Positions 1-8,406 are shown, counted from the first letter of the stretch. The stretch is DNA of 64,000 nucleotides from DASVDE01 sp036381235 (GCA_036381235.1 DASVDE010000017.1:15217-79216), one strand, 5' to 3'. The notes: generated by a model from the sequence alone, not told the origin. Numbers and translations are program-made.

Positions 1-967
1 CCTCGACCGCCGCGACCTCGCCGCCGAGCGCCAGGTGATCGAGTCCGGAGAGGACGATCTGCAGCGCCCAGGCGCTGACCGGGGAGTTGACGTTCTCTGG
101 GCCGACGATCTCGGCGACGATCCCGAAGGCCGTCTTCTCTCCCGCCCCCAGGGAGTCGCGCACCTTGCCGAGCAGCTCATCGACCTGGCGGCGACTCTCG
201 GCGATCTTCGCCCCGGGGTCGCGGAAGGGGCGGCCATGGCCGGGGAGGACGAGGCCGACTGCCAGCGGCTCCACCTCGTCGAGGCTGCGCAGGAACTCCC
301 CGATCGGGTCCGGCGTGTGGCCGTGGTCGAAGAAGAGGACGGTGCGGCCGAGCAGATGGTCGCCGGAGATCATCAGCCTGCGCTCAGGCTGATGCAGGAC
401 AACGTGCGACGGGGCGTGTCCCGGCGTCTCGTGAACCTGCCAGGCGCCGAGGTCGGTCTCCACCTCGACCCCCGGCAGCAGGTCGCGGTCGGGCTCGATG
501 ATCGCGTCGATCCCATTGTCGTCGTCGCCCTCGCGCGACTCGCGGTATTTCTCCAGCGCCGCGGGCGGGACCCCGCTCTGGCGCGCCACCTCCAACCGCT
601 GCTCGAGTGCCGCGGTCGGGTCGTCGGCGAGCAGGCGGACGTGCTCCCAGGCCGGGTGCATCCACAGCTCGCAGCCGGCCGCCTCCACGATCGGCGCGGC
701 GAGGCCATAGTGGTCGGTGTGGGAGTGGGTGCAGACCAGCAGGCGGATGTCGTCGAGGCCGTGCCCGGTCTGGGCGAGGGCAAGGTCGAACTGGCGCAGC
801 CGGTCGCGGCCGCCGATCCCGGTGTCGAAGAGGACGATTCCGCCATCCGCCGCCACCGCCCAAGCGTTGCCGTGCGGCACGCCGGGCCAGGGAAGCGGCA
901 GGCGCAGGCGCCAGACGCCGGGCAGCACCCGCTCTCCCCGCACCTCCGCCTTGCGGTTGCCGCTCAT
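1..967 (-). CDS. MBL-fold metallohydrolase (3'-truncated by window edge)
   Basis: Metallo-beta-lactamase-fold hydrolase, cytoplasmic, substrate unknown. I read this frame by eye. It opens with ATG at 965-967 (MSGNRKAEVRGERVLPGVWR) and stays open to base 1, so the C-terminus is missing. The zinc-site motif THSHTDHYG (HxHxDH) lies near residue 84. A later ISGDHLL supplies the bridging Asp, and a late PGHGRPF supplies the last His ligand. The family includes glyoxalase II-like and lactonase-like enzymes, and nothing here fixes the substrate. It is divergent from the MFS gene at 1063. A purine-rich GAGGA sits 9-13 bases upstream of the ATG, so this gene probably has a leader with a ribosome site. 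Confidence 0.85.
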   Translation of the reverse strand, partial: MSGNRKAEVRGERVLPGVWRLRLPLPWPGVPHGNAWAVAADGGIVLFDTGIGGRDRLRQFDLALAQTGHGLDDIRLLVCTHSHTDHYGLAAPIVEAAGCELWMHPAWEHVRLLADDPTAALEQRLEVARQSGVPPAALEKYRESREGDDDNGIDAIIEPDRDLLPGVEVETDLGAWQVHETPGHAPSHVVLHQPERRLMISGDHLLGRTVLFFDHGHTPDPIGEFLRSLDEVEPLAVGLVLPGHGRPFRDPGAKIAESRRQVDELLGKVRDSLGAGEKTAFGIVAEIVGPENVNSPVSAWALQIVLSGLDHLALGGEVAAVE

Positions 968-1027
968 CGCTGTCCATCCTCTCAATCGCCGCCGCCGCGC
1001 GACGTGAGAAGCGTCAAGCTCCTCGGC

Positions 1028-1066
1028 TAGATTCTCCGTGTGAGCCCGCAAAGCGGCGTCGCATGA
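1028..1066 (+). promoter_or_regulatory. Putative leaderless promoter and 8-codon leader ORF before MFS gene
   Basis: A TAGATT hexamer at 1028-1033 is spaced 6 bases from GTG 1040. That GTG opens an eight-codon reading frame (VSPQSGVA, stop 1064-1066) whose stop overlaps the MFS start as ATGA. This would be a translationally coupled leader peptide. Spacing and motif are seen; function is inference. Confidence 0.35.
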
Positions 1067-2631
1067 AGTCCGAGGGCCCCGGACGCGCAGGCCTCGTTCT
1101 CGCCGCCCTGATCCTCGTCGCCGCGGTCGCCAACCTCAACCTCGCGGTCGCCAACGTCGCCCTGCCGGACATCGGCAAGGCTTTCAACGCGGGACAGACG
1201 ACGCTCAACCTGGTTGCCGTCGGCTACTCCCTGGGGCTGGCGACCTCGGTCCTCTACCTCGGCGCGCTTGGCGACCGCCACGGCCGCAAGATGATGCTGC
1301 TCCTCGGCATGGGGCTCTCGATCCCGGCCTCGCTGCTGGCCGGGCTCGCTCCCTCGATCGGCGTGCTGTTCGCCGCCCGGGTGCTCGGCGGCGTCGCCGC
1401 CGGCATGGCCTTCCCGACCACGCTGGCGCTGATCACGGCGCTCTGGGACGGGCCTGCCCGAACCAGGGCGATTGCGCTGTGGTCGGCAATCGGCGGCGCG
1501 ATCGCCTCGCTCGGGCCGCTTCTCTCCGGCGCCCTGCTCGAGCACTTCGACTGGGGCTCGGTCTTCCTCGTAACCCTGCCGCTGGCGGCGCTCGCCCTCT
1601 ACCTGGCCTGGCGCTACGTCCCCTCCCATGTCAACGAGACCACCGACCCCGTCGACAACCTCGGCGGCGTCCTCTCGATGCTGCTGGTGGCGGCGCTGGT
1701 GTTGGGCATCAACCTCGCGCCGGTGCCGGGCGAGGGAGCCTTGGCGATCGGCCTCGGCCTGGTCGCGCTGGCGGCGACGGGCGCCTTCGTCATCCGCCAA
1801 CGGCGGGCGCGCGCGCCGCTCTATGACCTCGAGGTGGCGGGGCGGCGCATCTTCTGGGTAGCCGCCTGTGCCGGGATCATCGTCTTCGGCTCGCTGATGG
1901 GGGCGATGTTCATCGGCCAGCAGTTTCTCCAAAACGTGCTCGACTACTCGACCCTCGACTCGGGCTTGGCAATTCTGCCCGCGGCGGCGCTGATGGTCGT
2001 CGTCGCACCCCGCTCGGCGAAGCTGGTCGAGGCGCGGGGAGCGCGCTTCACGCTGTTGGTCGGCTACGTCTTCTGCGTGCTCGGCTTCCTCACCATGCTG
2101 CTGCTCTGGAAGCAGGGGATCTCCTACTGGAAGGTCGGGCTCGGCTATGCGCTGATCGGGGTCGGGGTCGGCTTCGCCGGCACGCCCGCCTCGCACTCGC
2201 TGACCGGATCGGTGCCGGTCAAGCGCGCCGGGATGGCATCGGGCACCGCCGATCTGCAGCGGGACCTCGGCGGGGCGATCATGCAGTCGATCTTCGGCGC
2301 CCTGCTGACCGCCGGATACGCCGCCGCGTTCTCCTCCCAGCTCGCGGCCTCTCCCAACGGCGGCAACGCCTCCGAGAACGTCCAGGGCGAGCTGACCAAG
2401 TCCTTCTCCAGCGCCGCCGACCTCGCCGACCAGTACCCGCAGTACTCCAACCAGATCATCGCCGCGGCGAAGACCTCGTTCCTGCAGGGCGATGAGTGGG
2501 CCTATGCCGCCGGCATCGTCGCGATCGCGCTGGGCGCGGCGCTGGTCTTCTTCGGCTTCCCGAAGCGCGACCGGGAACGTGAGCTGTTGTCCGAGTACCG
2601 GGCCGAGGATGGCGAGGCGGAGCCCGCCTGA
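1063..2631 (+). CDS. MFS transporter, DHA2 (14-TM) drug exporter type
   Basis: Proton-coupled efflux protein of the inner membrane, 522 aa. The start MKSEGPGRAG is chosen because the first transmembrane helix (VLAALILVAAVANLNLAVANVA) begins right after it. The longer open frame upstream lacks hydrophobic sequence and is not credible. Motif A is visible as LGDRHGRK between helices 2 and 3. The central region and length fit the 14-helix DHA2 family (EmrB/QacA-like). The C-terminal third carries a long periplasmic-type loop rich in Ser/Asn before the last helix. The substrate cannot be told. No TetR-type regulator is adjacent; the upstream neighbour is a divergent MBL hydrolase. A possible coupled leader peptide ends on its start codon. 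Confidence 0.88.
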   Translation: MKSEGPGRAGLVLAALILVAAVANLNLAVANVALPDIGKAFNAGQTTLNLVAVGYSLGLATSVLYLGALGDRHGRKMMLLLGMGLSIPASLLAGLAPSIGVLFAARVLGGVAAGMAFPTTLALITALWDGPARTRAIALWSAIGGAIASLGPLLSGALLEHFDWGSVFLVTLPLAALALYLAWRYVPSHVNETTDPVDNLGGVLSMLLVAALVLGINLAPVPGEGALAIGLGLVALAATGAFVIRQRRARAPLYDLEVAGRRIFWVAACAGIIVFGSLMGAMFIGQQFLQNVLDYSTLDSGLAILPAAALMVVVAPRSAKLVEARGARFTLLVGYVFCVLGFLTMLLLWKQGISYWKVGLGYALIGVGVGFAGTPASHSLTGSVPVKRAGMASGTADLQRDLGGAIMQSIFGALLTAGYAAAFSSQLAASPNGGNASENVQGELTKSFSSAADLADQYPQYSNQIIAAAKTSFLQGDEWAYAAGIVAIALGAALVFFGFPKRDRERELLSEYRAEDGEAEPA

Positions 2632-2636
2632 TTTCT

Positions 2637-2810
2637 CTAGCTGGTCGCCAGGCCGATGGCGAGCAGCGGGAAGGCCACCATCGCGCCGAGATAGGCGCCG
2701 ATCGCCAACCCGGTGCGGGCGCCTGTCGTGCGCGATTTGGCACCCGCGATCAGCCCCAGGAGGAGGCAAAATGCGGCGATGCCGAGGCCGAGCCAGAAGA
2801 CGGGAGGCAT
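2637..2810 (-). CDS. Small two-helix membrane protein
   Basis: A 57-aa protein, MPPVFWLGLG...AIGLATS, with two hydrophobic segments (about residues 5-23 and 35-55) joined by a short basic turn (KSRTTGART). This fits a hairpin in the membrane. Its stop is 5 bp from the MFS stop (convergent). It is divergent from the phosphoesterase at 2858. On the minus strand a TAGGCT hexamer (2822-2827) lies 11 bases before the ATG. I do not recognise the family, and no function can be stated. Coding potential rests on the clean hydrophobic pattern and on filling the gap exactly. Confidence 0.6.
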   Translation of the reverse strand: MPPVFWLGLGIAAFCLLLGLIAGAKSRTTGARTGLAIGAYLGAMVAFPLLAIGLATS

Positions 2811-2845
2811 AAGCGGCCGCGAGCCTATCGAACCGGGGCAGCGGT

Positions 2846-2851
2846 TAGGTT
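2846..2851 (+). promoter_or_regulatory. -10 hexamer TAGGTT, leaderless promoter
   Basis: TAGGTT ends 6 bases before GTG 2858, the distance expected when transcription starts on the start codon. No ribosome site is visible. This supports GTG 2858 over the TTG at 2852. Confidence 0.4.
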
Positions 2852-2857
2852 TTGGGC

Positions 2858-3454
2858 GTGCGGATTCTCGCCTTCAGCGACTTGCACCGTGACCTGAGCC
2901 AGGCCGCGACGCTGGTTGAGATGGCGGCGGACGCCGACGTGGTGATCGGCGCCGGCGACTTCGCCTCCGTGCACGAGGGCCTGGAGGAGACGATCGGGGC
3001 GCTGTCCGCGATCGAGGCGCCAACCGTCCTCGTCCCGGGCAACAACGAGACCGAGGAGGCCCTGCGCGAGGCGGCAGCCGGCTGGGAGGCCGCGACGGTC
3101 CTGCACGGCGCCGGCACCGCGATCGACGGCATCGACTTCTTCGGCCTCGGAGCGGGCATCCCGGTCACCCCCTGGGACTGGAGCTTCGATCTCGACGAGG
3201 AGACCGCGGCCGAAATGCTCGCCACCTGCCCGCAGGGCGCCGTCCTCGTTCTGCACTCTCCGCCGCAGGGACACTGCGACGCGGGCGGTGGGGGTATGCA
3301 CTTCGGCAGCGAGGCGTTGCTGCGCGCGATCGAGGAGCGTTCGCCGCGCCTAGCGGTCTGCGGTCACATTCACGAATCGTGGGGTTGTGAGAGCCAGGTC
3401 GGAGAAACGCCGGTCCGCAACCTCGGGCCCGGCGGCACCTGGCTCGAGGCATAG
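2858..3454 (+). CDS. Calcineurin-like metallophosphoesterase
   Basis: Binuclear-metal phosphoesterase of about 198 aa. All family motifs are in order: FSDLH (D-x-H) near residue 8, GAGD near 35, GNNE near 64, HSPPQGH near 137 and GHIHE near 170. The substrate is not evident. Small stand-alone members act on cyclic nucleotides, phospholipid heads or nucleotides. The start is GTG 2858 rather than TTG 2852, because a -10-like TAGGTT lies 6 bases upstream, implying a leaderless mRNA. It is convergent with the response regulator at 3474. The 19-bp gap includes a short GC-rich inverted repeat (AGGCCCC...GGGGCT) that might end transcription. Confidence 0.85.
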   Translation: MRILAFSDLHRDLSQAATLVEMAADADVVIGAGDFASVHEGLEETIGALSAIEAPTVLVPGNNETEEALREAAAGWEAATVLHGAGTAIDGIDFFGLGAGIPVTPWDWSFDLDEETAAEMLATCPQGAVLVLHSPPQGHCDAGGGGMHFGSEALLRAIEERSPRLAVCGHIHESWGCESQVGETPVRNLGPGGTWLEA

Positions 3455-3473
3455 GCCCCGGGCGACGAGGGGC

Positions 3474-4181
3474 TCAGCCTTCTCCGTCGCCGCTGTACTT
3501 GTAGCCGATGCCGCGAACGGTGAGGACCAACTCGGGCCGCTGCGGGTCGCGCTCGACCTTCTGGCGCAGATTGGAGATGTGGACGTCGCAGGCGCGCTCG
3601 TCGCCGTCGAACTCGGTCTGCCACAGCTCCTCCATGATCTGGCGACGGGGAAAGACGTCGCCGGGCCGGCCGACGAGCAGGCGCAGGAGCTGGAACTCCG
3701 AGCGGGTGAGGTTGACCGGCTCCCCGCGCACCGTGGCGACATGGCGGACCAGATCGATCGCCACCGGCCCGGATTCGATCTTCACCGCCTGCGCCAACGG
3801 CGAGCGGTCCAGCTCGCGGCGGCGCAACTGAGCCCGGACACGGCCGAGCAGCTCCCGCACCGAGAAGGGCTTGGTGACGTAGTCATCGGCGCCGACCTCG
3901 AGCCCGACCACCTTGTCGACCTCGGCGTCCTTGGCGGTGAGGACGATGATCGGCACGGCACTGCGGGAGCGGACGTCGCGACAGATGTCGAGGCCGCTGG
4001 GGCCGGGCATCATGATGTCGAGGATGAGGAGGTCGTAGGGGATGCCGTTGCCGAGCATCTCGCTCGCCTCCTCGCCGTCGGCGGCGGCGCTCACCTCGAA
4101 GCCCTCCTGGGCGAGGGCATAGCCGACCGAGTCGCGAACTGAGGGCTCGTCGTCGGCTATCAGTATCCGTCCGCTGCTCAT
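3474..4181 (-). CDS. OmpR/PhoB-family response regulator
   Basis: Cytoplasmic DNA-binding regulator, 235 aa. The receiver domain (about 1-120) has the acidic pair ADDE at 9-12, the phosphoacceptor D55 in LILDIMMPG, T82 and K104 in YVTKPFS. The winged-helix domain (about 135-230) carries the typical ELLGRVRAQLRRRE linker and the VHISNLRQKVE recognition helix. The gene follows its kinase: kinase stop and regulator start overlap as ATGA (4178-4181), so the two are translationally coupled. The regulon is unknown. No phosphate-transport genes are near, although the receiver resembles the PhoP/MtrA type. Confidence 0.93.
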   Translation of the reverse strand: MSSGRILIADDEPSVRDSVGYALAQEGFEVSAAADGEEASEMLGNGIPYDLLILDIMMPGPSGLDICRDVRSRSAVPIIVLTAKDAEVDKVVGLEVGADDYVTKPFSVRELLGRVRAQLRRRELDRSPLAQAVKIESGPVAIDLVRHVATVRGEPVNLTRSEFQLLRLLVGRPGDVFPRRQIMEELWQTEFDGDERACDVHISNLRQKVERDPQRPELVLTVRGIGYKYSGDGEG

Positions 4182-5482
4182 GCGACCGGGGTCGGGCTGG
4201 GTTGGGCGACGGGGAGACGCACCCAGAAGGTGCTCCCCTCCCCCGGGACGGAGTGGGCGCCTATCTCCCCGCCCATCACGTTGACCATGCGGCGTGCGAT
4301 CGCGAGGCCCAGGCCAAAGCCCTCCTGCTTGCGGGTCTCGCTGCGGCGGTAGAAACGCTCGAAGACGCGCTCGACCTCGGCGGCCGGAATCCCCGTTCCT
4401 GTGTCGATCACTTCCAAGACCACCTCCTCCTTCTCGCCGTCGCGACGGCCGCGAACGGTAACGGCACCGGGGGGTGGCGTGTTCTTGAAGGCATTCGTGA
4501 GCAGGCCGATCAGCACCTGGCGCAGCAGGGTCGGGTCTCCCTTGGCGGCAAGGTCGGGCTCGACCTCGACGTGAAGATCGAGGTGACGGGGGACCTCGAC
4601 GGCCGCAACGACGTCGCGGACGGCGATCGGAACGTCGACCACCTCCGTCTCCCCCGCCCCCACCGACTCGACCCGGGCGAGAGTGAGCAGGGACTGGGTG
4701 AGGCGGTTCATCCGCTCCGCGTCCTCGGTAAGCCGGGCGAGGAAGTGGTCGCGCGCGTCGGGATCGTCCTTGGCCCCGTCCTGGAGGACCTCGATTGCGC
4801 TGGAGATCCCCGCCAACGGGTTGCGCAGCTCGTGGGCGGCGTTGGAGACGAAGTCCGCCTCGGCGAACTCGCGACGCATCTCCTCGGTTCGGTCACGGAC
4901 CACGGCGAGGACGGCGCGCTCGTCCGGCAGGGAGCGGGCCTGCATCGAGTAGGCGCGGTCGCCGATCCTGATCGCCGGATGGGCGGCGAAGCCAAGCTGC
5001 GCGGCTCGGCGCAGGTGGGGCACGAGGGCCTCGGCGGGCAGGCCGGAGGAATCGAGCAGCTCGGCGCCGGCGCTGTTGGAGAAGCGGACGGGACCATCGT
5101 CGTCGACCACCATCACCGCGTCGGTGAGCCCGTCGAATATCGCCGCGAGCTTGTTGCGATCGGCGGTGAGAACGCCGAAGCTCTCCTTCAGCGAGGCGCG
5201 CATCGAATCGAGGGCGCGAGCCAGATCGCCGATCTCGTCAGGGCCGGAGACGCTGAGCGAGGCGTCGAACGAGCCGGCCGCCATCTGCCCGGCCGCCCCC
5301 GCGAGGCTTTTCACGCGGTGGGCGATGGCGACCGCGATCAGGAACCCGGTGAGGATGCCGAGCGCGATCGCCGCGAGCACAGCGCGCGGGCGGTCGCCAA
5401 AGAGATAGACCACGGAGGCGGTGATCAAGCTCACGGCTGCAAACGCCCCTGTCAGCCAGAGGCGCATCCCGATCCTTCTCAT
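4178..5482 (-). CDS. Membrane sensor histidine kinase (HAMP-PAS-HisKA-HATPase)
   Basis: A 434-aa partner of the adjacent response regulator. Two transmembrane helices (about 8-28 and 33-55) are separated by only a few residues, so there is almost no extracellular sensor. A HAMP segment (about 56-108), a PAS-like domain (about 112-200) with FSNSAGAELL, and HisKA with phosphoacceptor H217 in AAHELRNPL follow. The ATPase domain has N-box LLTNAFKN, G1 DTGTGIP and G2 GFGLGLAI. This domain order resembles PhoR-type kinases, which sense internal or membrane-protein signals. Start ATG 5482; a second ATG lies five codons downstream. It is divergent from the glycosyltransferase at 5534. Confidence 0.92.
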   Translation of the reverse strand: MRRIGMRLWLTGAFAAVSLITASVVYLFGDRPRAVLAAIALGILTGFLIAVAIAHRVKSLAGAAGQMAAGSFDASLSVSGPDEIGDLARALDSMRASLKESFGVLTADRNKLAAIFDGLTDAVMVVDDDGPVRFSNSAGAELLDSSGLPAEALVPHLRRAAQLGFAAHPAIRIGDRAYSMQARSLPDERAVLAVVRDRTEEMRREFAEADFVSNAAHELRNPLAGISSAIEVLQDGAKDDPDARDHFLARLTEDAERMNRLTQSLLTLARVESVGAGETEVVDVPIAVRDVVAAVEVPRHLDLHVEVEPDLAAKGDPTLLRQVLIGLLTNAFKNTPPPGAVTVRGRRDGEKEEVVLEVIDTGTGIPAAEVERVFERFYRRSETRKQEGFGLGLAIARRMVNVMGGEIGAHSVPGEGSTFWVRLPVAQPSPTPVA

Positions 5483-5533
5483 GAGGGTTTACTAACACAA
5501 AGCGCCGCCGCTCGTGCGTGGGAGAATCGGCGC

Positions 5534-6262
5534 GTGCGCACGCTGGTGTTCATCCCAGCCTGGAACGAGGAGGACTCGGTCACGGGCGTGATCGCCGGAG
5601 TTCGGCAGTGCCTGCCGGATGCCGACGTGCTCGTCATCGACGACGGCTCGACGGACGGCACGGCCGCCCAGGCACGGGCGGCGGGCGCTCTGGTCGCCTC
5701 GCTCCCCTTCAACCAGGGAGTCGGCGCCGCGCAGCAGACCGGCTACATCTACGCGCTGCGCGAGGGGTACGACATCTGCGCCCAGACCGACGGCGACGGC
5801 CAGCACCCACCGCAGGAGCTGGCCCGTGTTGTCGCCCAGGTGCGCGACGGCGACGCCGACATGGCGGTTGGGTCCCGCTATCTGGACCCCGACATCGCCG
5901 AGGCGGGCGACTACCGCGCGAGCCCGATGCGGGGATTGGGCATCCGCATGTTCCGAGCGATAGTCAGCGCCTCCACCCATCAGCGATTCACCGACACGAC
6001 CAGCGGATTGCGCGCTCTCAACCGCCGCGCCATGGCTCTATTCGGCGAGCGCCTCTCCTCGGAGTTCGCCGACGTCGAAGCGCTGCAGCGCGCGGTGCAC
6101 CAGGGACTGCGGGTGAAGGAGATCCCGGTGCGGATGCTGCCCCGTGCCGGCGGGGACTCCTTCCTCAACCCCGCGCGCAGCCTCTATTACATCTACAAGA
6201 CCCTGGTCGTGCTGCTGGCCGGTCACGTGCGGCCGCGCGGGTCGAATTCGGGAAGTCAGTGA
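5534..6262 (+). CDS. Family 2 glycosyltransferase (polyprenyl-phosphate sugar transferase-like)
   Basis: A 242-aa GT-A-fold transferase with no transmembrane helices of its own. Motifs: FIPAWNEED at the N-terminus, VIDDGSTDG (nucleotide-sugar binding), QTDGDGQHPP (DxD-type metal site) and a DTTSGLRALNR segment typical of dolichol-phosphate mannose synthase-like enzymes. The start is GTG 5534, directly in front of RTLVFIPAWNEED. The much longer open frame upstream only mirrors the kinase gene. Its GTGA stop/start overlap with the DUF2304 gene shows a two-gene operon, a common pairing in which the small membrane protein is thought to anchor or partner the transferase. Probable role: envelope polysaccharide or lipid-linked sugar synthesis. 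Confidence 0.88.
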   Translation: MRTLVFIPAWNEEDSVTGVIAGVRQCLPDADVLVIDDGSTDGTAAQARAAGALVASLPFNQGVGAAQQTGYIYALREGYDICAQTDGDGQHPPQELARVVAQVRDGDADMAVGSRYLDPDIAEAGDYRASPMRGLGIRMFRAIVSASTHQRFTDTTSGLRALNRRAMALFGERLSSEFADVEALQRAVHQGLRVKEIPVRMLPRAGGDSFLNPARSLYYIYKTLVVLLAGHVRPRGSNSGSQ

Positions 6263-6690
6263 GCGCCGGAAGCGCGATTCTGTCTGCCGCCCAGAGCACC
6301 GAGCCGGTGCTGCGGCTGACCACCCAGGCCCGAATAGTGGCCGCCGTGCTGGCGATCGCCTTCATGGTGCTGATCTTCGAGCTGATCCGCCGCCACCGGC
6401 TGCAGGAGCGCTACGCCATCATCTGGTTCCTGGCCGGAGTCGCGATGCTGCTCGGTGCCGCGTTCCCCCAGGTCCTGGAGTTGCTGGCGAAGGCGATGGG
6501 CGTCCGCGACATCACGATCGCGCTCTTCTCGCTGATCCTCTTCGTCCTGCTCATCCTCTCGCTCAGCTTCACGGTCATCCTCTCGCGGCAGGCGGGCCAG
6601 ATCACGCGCCTCGCCCAGGAGAGCGCGATCGAGCGCCTGCGACAGGAGCAAGAGGGCTCAGGCAGCCAAGCGGATCGCGAGAGCCTCTAG
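6259..6690 (+). CDS. DUF2304 membrane protein
   Basis: A 143-aa protein starting at GTG 6259, overlapping the glycosyltransferase stop by four bases. Three hydrophobic helices are visible (about 23-41, 52-70 and 85-108). They are joined by the signature stretch RRHRLQERYAIIWFLAGVAM, and the C-terminus is a charged coiled tail (about 118-140). This is the DUF2304 pattern, almost always found beside a GT2 glycosyltransferase. Its last 33 bases overlap the 3' end of holB on the other strand. The function is unproven; a membrane tether or sugar-lipid flippase helper is inference. Confidence 0.85.
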   Translation: MSAGSAILSAAQSTEPVLRLTTQARIVAAVLAIAFMVLIFELIRRHRLQERYAIIWFLAGVAMLLGAAFPQVLELLAKAMGVRDITIALFSLILFVLLILSLSFTVILSRQAGQITRLAQESAIERLRQEQEGSGSQADRESL

Positions 6691-7731
6691 CGCCAGCTCC
6701 TCGGAGACGTTGAGGTCGAGGCGGCGGCGGGTGTCCTGGACCAGCTCGGCCGCCCGCCGGGGACGGGAGGGGTCGAGCCCCTCGGCCGCGGCGCCGAGCT
6801 GCTCGATGCGATCCTGGTTGTAGGCGACCTCGGGAGCACCCGAGCCGACCGCGGCGAGGTCGCGGAACCAGTCGGCGGCCAATTCCAGGCCCAGGTCGAG
6901 CACCTCTGTACGGCGCCGGCGCCCCACGCGCTTGGCCTCGTCGGTGACGTCTTTGGCGGAGCGTTTTACGCCCGCCTCCTTCTCCTCCTCGAGCGCCTCT
7001 CGGGTCGCCGCCTCCGCTTCCTTGCCGGCCTCCTCGGCGGTATCGAGCAATCGCCGCCACGACACCCCACCCTCCTCATCCAGCCCAAAGACGCCGGCCC
7101 TGAGTCGCCGCCCAGGCTCCGAGAGCAGGAAGCGGGCGCGGTCGAGGTCGCCGGCGGATAGGCGGGCGGCGGCGGTGATCTCAGCGGGCTCGCCGGCGCC
7201 TTCCAGGGCGGCCTCTATTGCCGGGATCGGCAGCGGCGCGAAGTCGATCGGCTGGCAGCGGGAGGCGACCGTCTCCAGCAGGGCCTCCGGCTCGGATGTG
7301 AGCAGGATCAGATGGGCGAAATCGGGGGGCTCTTCAAGTGTCTTGAGGAGCGCGTTCTGGCTCTCGTCCCGCATTGCCTCCGCGGCCTCGATGACGAAGA
7401 CCCGCCTGCCGCCCTCGAAGGGGCGGTAGACGGCCGCCCGGATCACCTGCTCGCGCACCTCCTCGACCAGGTGCTGCGCGCCTCGTGGGGCGATCCAAAC
7501 CAGGTCGGGGTGCGGCGAAGGGTCGAGCAGGGCGCGACGGCGGGCGTCCTCGGGGTCCTCGGCCCCCGTTGCGAGGATCTCGGCCGCGAAGGCGCGCGCG
7601 ACGGCGCGCTTCCCCGAGCCGCGCGATCCGCGGAACAGGTAGGCGTGGGAGGGGCCGGCTCTGAGTGCGGCCTCGAGCGCCATCCGCGCTCGGCGCTGGT
7701 GCTCGGTGGCTGCCTGAATCGCGTCAGCCAT
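6658..7731 (-). CDS. holB: DNA polymerase III subunit delta'
   Basis: Clamp-loader AAA+ subunit, about 357 aa from MADAIQAATE at 7731. An in-frame ATG at 7785 would add 18 residues translated from a palindrome and is rejected. Motifs: SHAYLFRGSRGSGKRAVA (P-loop), HPDLVWI, the delta'-typical QNALLKTLEEPP and the SRC-like ASRCQPI. The zinc-module cysteines normally found before HPD are absent (GAEDPEDARRRALL instead), so the zinc knuckle seems lost. It is third in topA-tmk-holB, a gene order known from Actinobacteria. It overlaps the DUF2304 gene tail to tail by 33 bp. Confidence 0.88.
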   Translation of the reverse strand: MADAIQAATEHQRRARMALEAALRAGPSHAYLFRGSRGSGKRAVARAFAAEILATGAEDPEDARRRALLDPSPHPDLVWIAPRGAQHLVEEVREQVIRAAVYRPFEGGRRVFVIEAAEAMRDESQNALLKTLEEPPDFAHLILLTSEPEALLETVASRCQPIDFAPLPIPAIEAALEGAGEPAEITAAARLSAGDLDRARFLLSEPGRRLRAGVFGLDEEGGVSWRRLLDTAEEAGKEAEAATREALEEEKEAGVKRSAKDVTDEAKRVGRRRRTEVLDLGLELAADWFRDLAAVGSGAPEVAYNQDRIEQLGAAAEGLDPSRPRRAAELVQDTRRRLDLNVSEELALEALAIRLAA

Positions 7732-7747
7732 CGAATCCGCCCGTGTC

Positions 7748-7784
7748 TGGCGACTTATTCGCGCTATAGCCGAATAAGTCGCCA
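7748..7784. repeat. Palindromic element between tmk and holB
   Basis: Perfect 14-bp arms (TGGCGACTTATTCG, 7748-7761 and 7771-7784) enclose CGCTATAGC, itself nearly palindromic. It lies 7 bp after the tmk stop and in front of holB. There is no T-run, so a classic terminator is not certain. Its GCTATAGC loop resembles other hairpins in this window (30737 and 60639). Confidence 0.75.
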
Positions 7785-7791
7785 AGTCTGA

Positions 7792-8406
7792 TCATTTTGC
7801 CCGGCTCCGGGCCGCCTCCATTACGTGCTCGTGGACTTCCTCGACGCTTCCGGACGCGTCGACGACCACCACCCGGTCCGAGGCGATCTCGGCGATCTCC
7901 TCGTAGGCCTCGGCCACCGCGCGCTGAAGTTCGAGGCCCTCGGCCTCGAAGCGGTCATCGCCGTCGGCGCGCCCGTGCCCTATCTCGGGGTCGACGCGCA
8001 GCAGGATCGTCAGATCTGGCCAGAGGCCGTCCGTGGCGGAGTCGGTGAGGGAGATCGTCTCCCCCACCCCCAGCCCCCGGGCGGCGCCCTGGTAGGCGAC
8101 GGTGGAGTCGGCGAAGCGATCGGAGACGACGTCGCGGCCGGCTTCCAACGCGGGGCGAATAACGCGGGCGGTGAGGTCGGCGCGGGCCGCGAGGAAAAGC
8201 AGCAGCTCCGCGTAGGGGTCCAGCTCCAGCGCCGGGTCGGCCAGCAGCTCGCGGATCCGCTCCGCCGCGTCGGTTCCCCCCGGTTCGCGGATCAGCAGGG
8301 TCTCGGGGCCAAGCGCCTCGGCAAGGAGCTTGGCTTGCGTGCTCTTTCCCGACCCGTCGATCCCCTCAAGCGAAACGAACAAATGACGGCTCCAGATCAT
8401 CGCCAT
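7792..8406 (-). CDS. tmk: Thymidylate kinase
   Basis: dTMP to dTDP kinase, 204 aa. P-loop EGIDGSGKST near residues 14-23; DRF motif in VVSDRFADSTVAYQG; the LID region has RADGDDRFEAEG. Middle gene of topA-tmk-holB on the minus strand. The first eight residues (MAMIWSRH) lie in or beside a dispersed repeat found again at 58065 (30 bp, one mismatch), so the annotated start codon is repeat-derived. The core enzyme begins at LFVSLEGIDG. The C-terminus ends in SRAK, just before a palindrome. The role fits dTTP supply alongside the ThyX at 50271. Confidence 0.92.
   Translation of the reverse strand: MAMIWSRHLFVSLEGIDGSGKSTQAKLLAEALGPETLLIREPGGTDAAERIRELLADPALELDPYAELLLFLAARADLTARVIRPALEAGRDVVSDRFADSTVAYQGAARGLGVGETISLTDSATDGLWPDLTILLRVDPEIGHGRADGDDRFEAEGLELQRAVAEAYEEIAEIASDRVVVVDASGSVEEVHEHVMEAARSRAK

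Noticed and set aside
1027..2769. A 580-residue open frame antisense to the MFS gene
   Set aside because: Arg/Glu/Gly/Pro-biased translation without hydrophobic or domain pattern; a typical mirror frame in high-GC DNA. The same applies to the long frames opposite nuoD, nuoF, nuoJ-L and nuoM-N.
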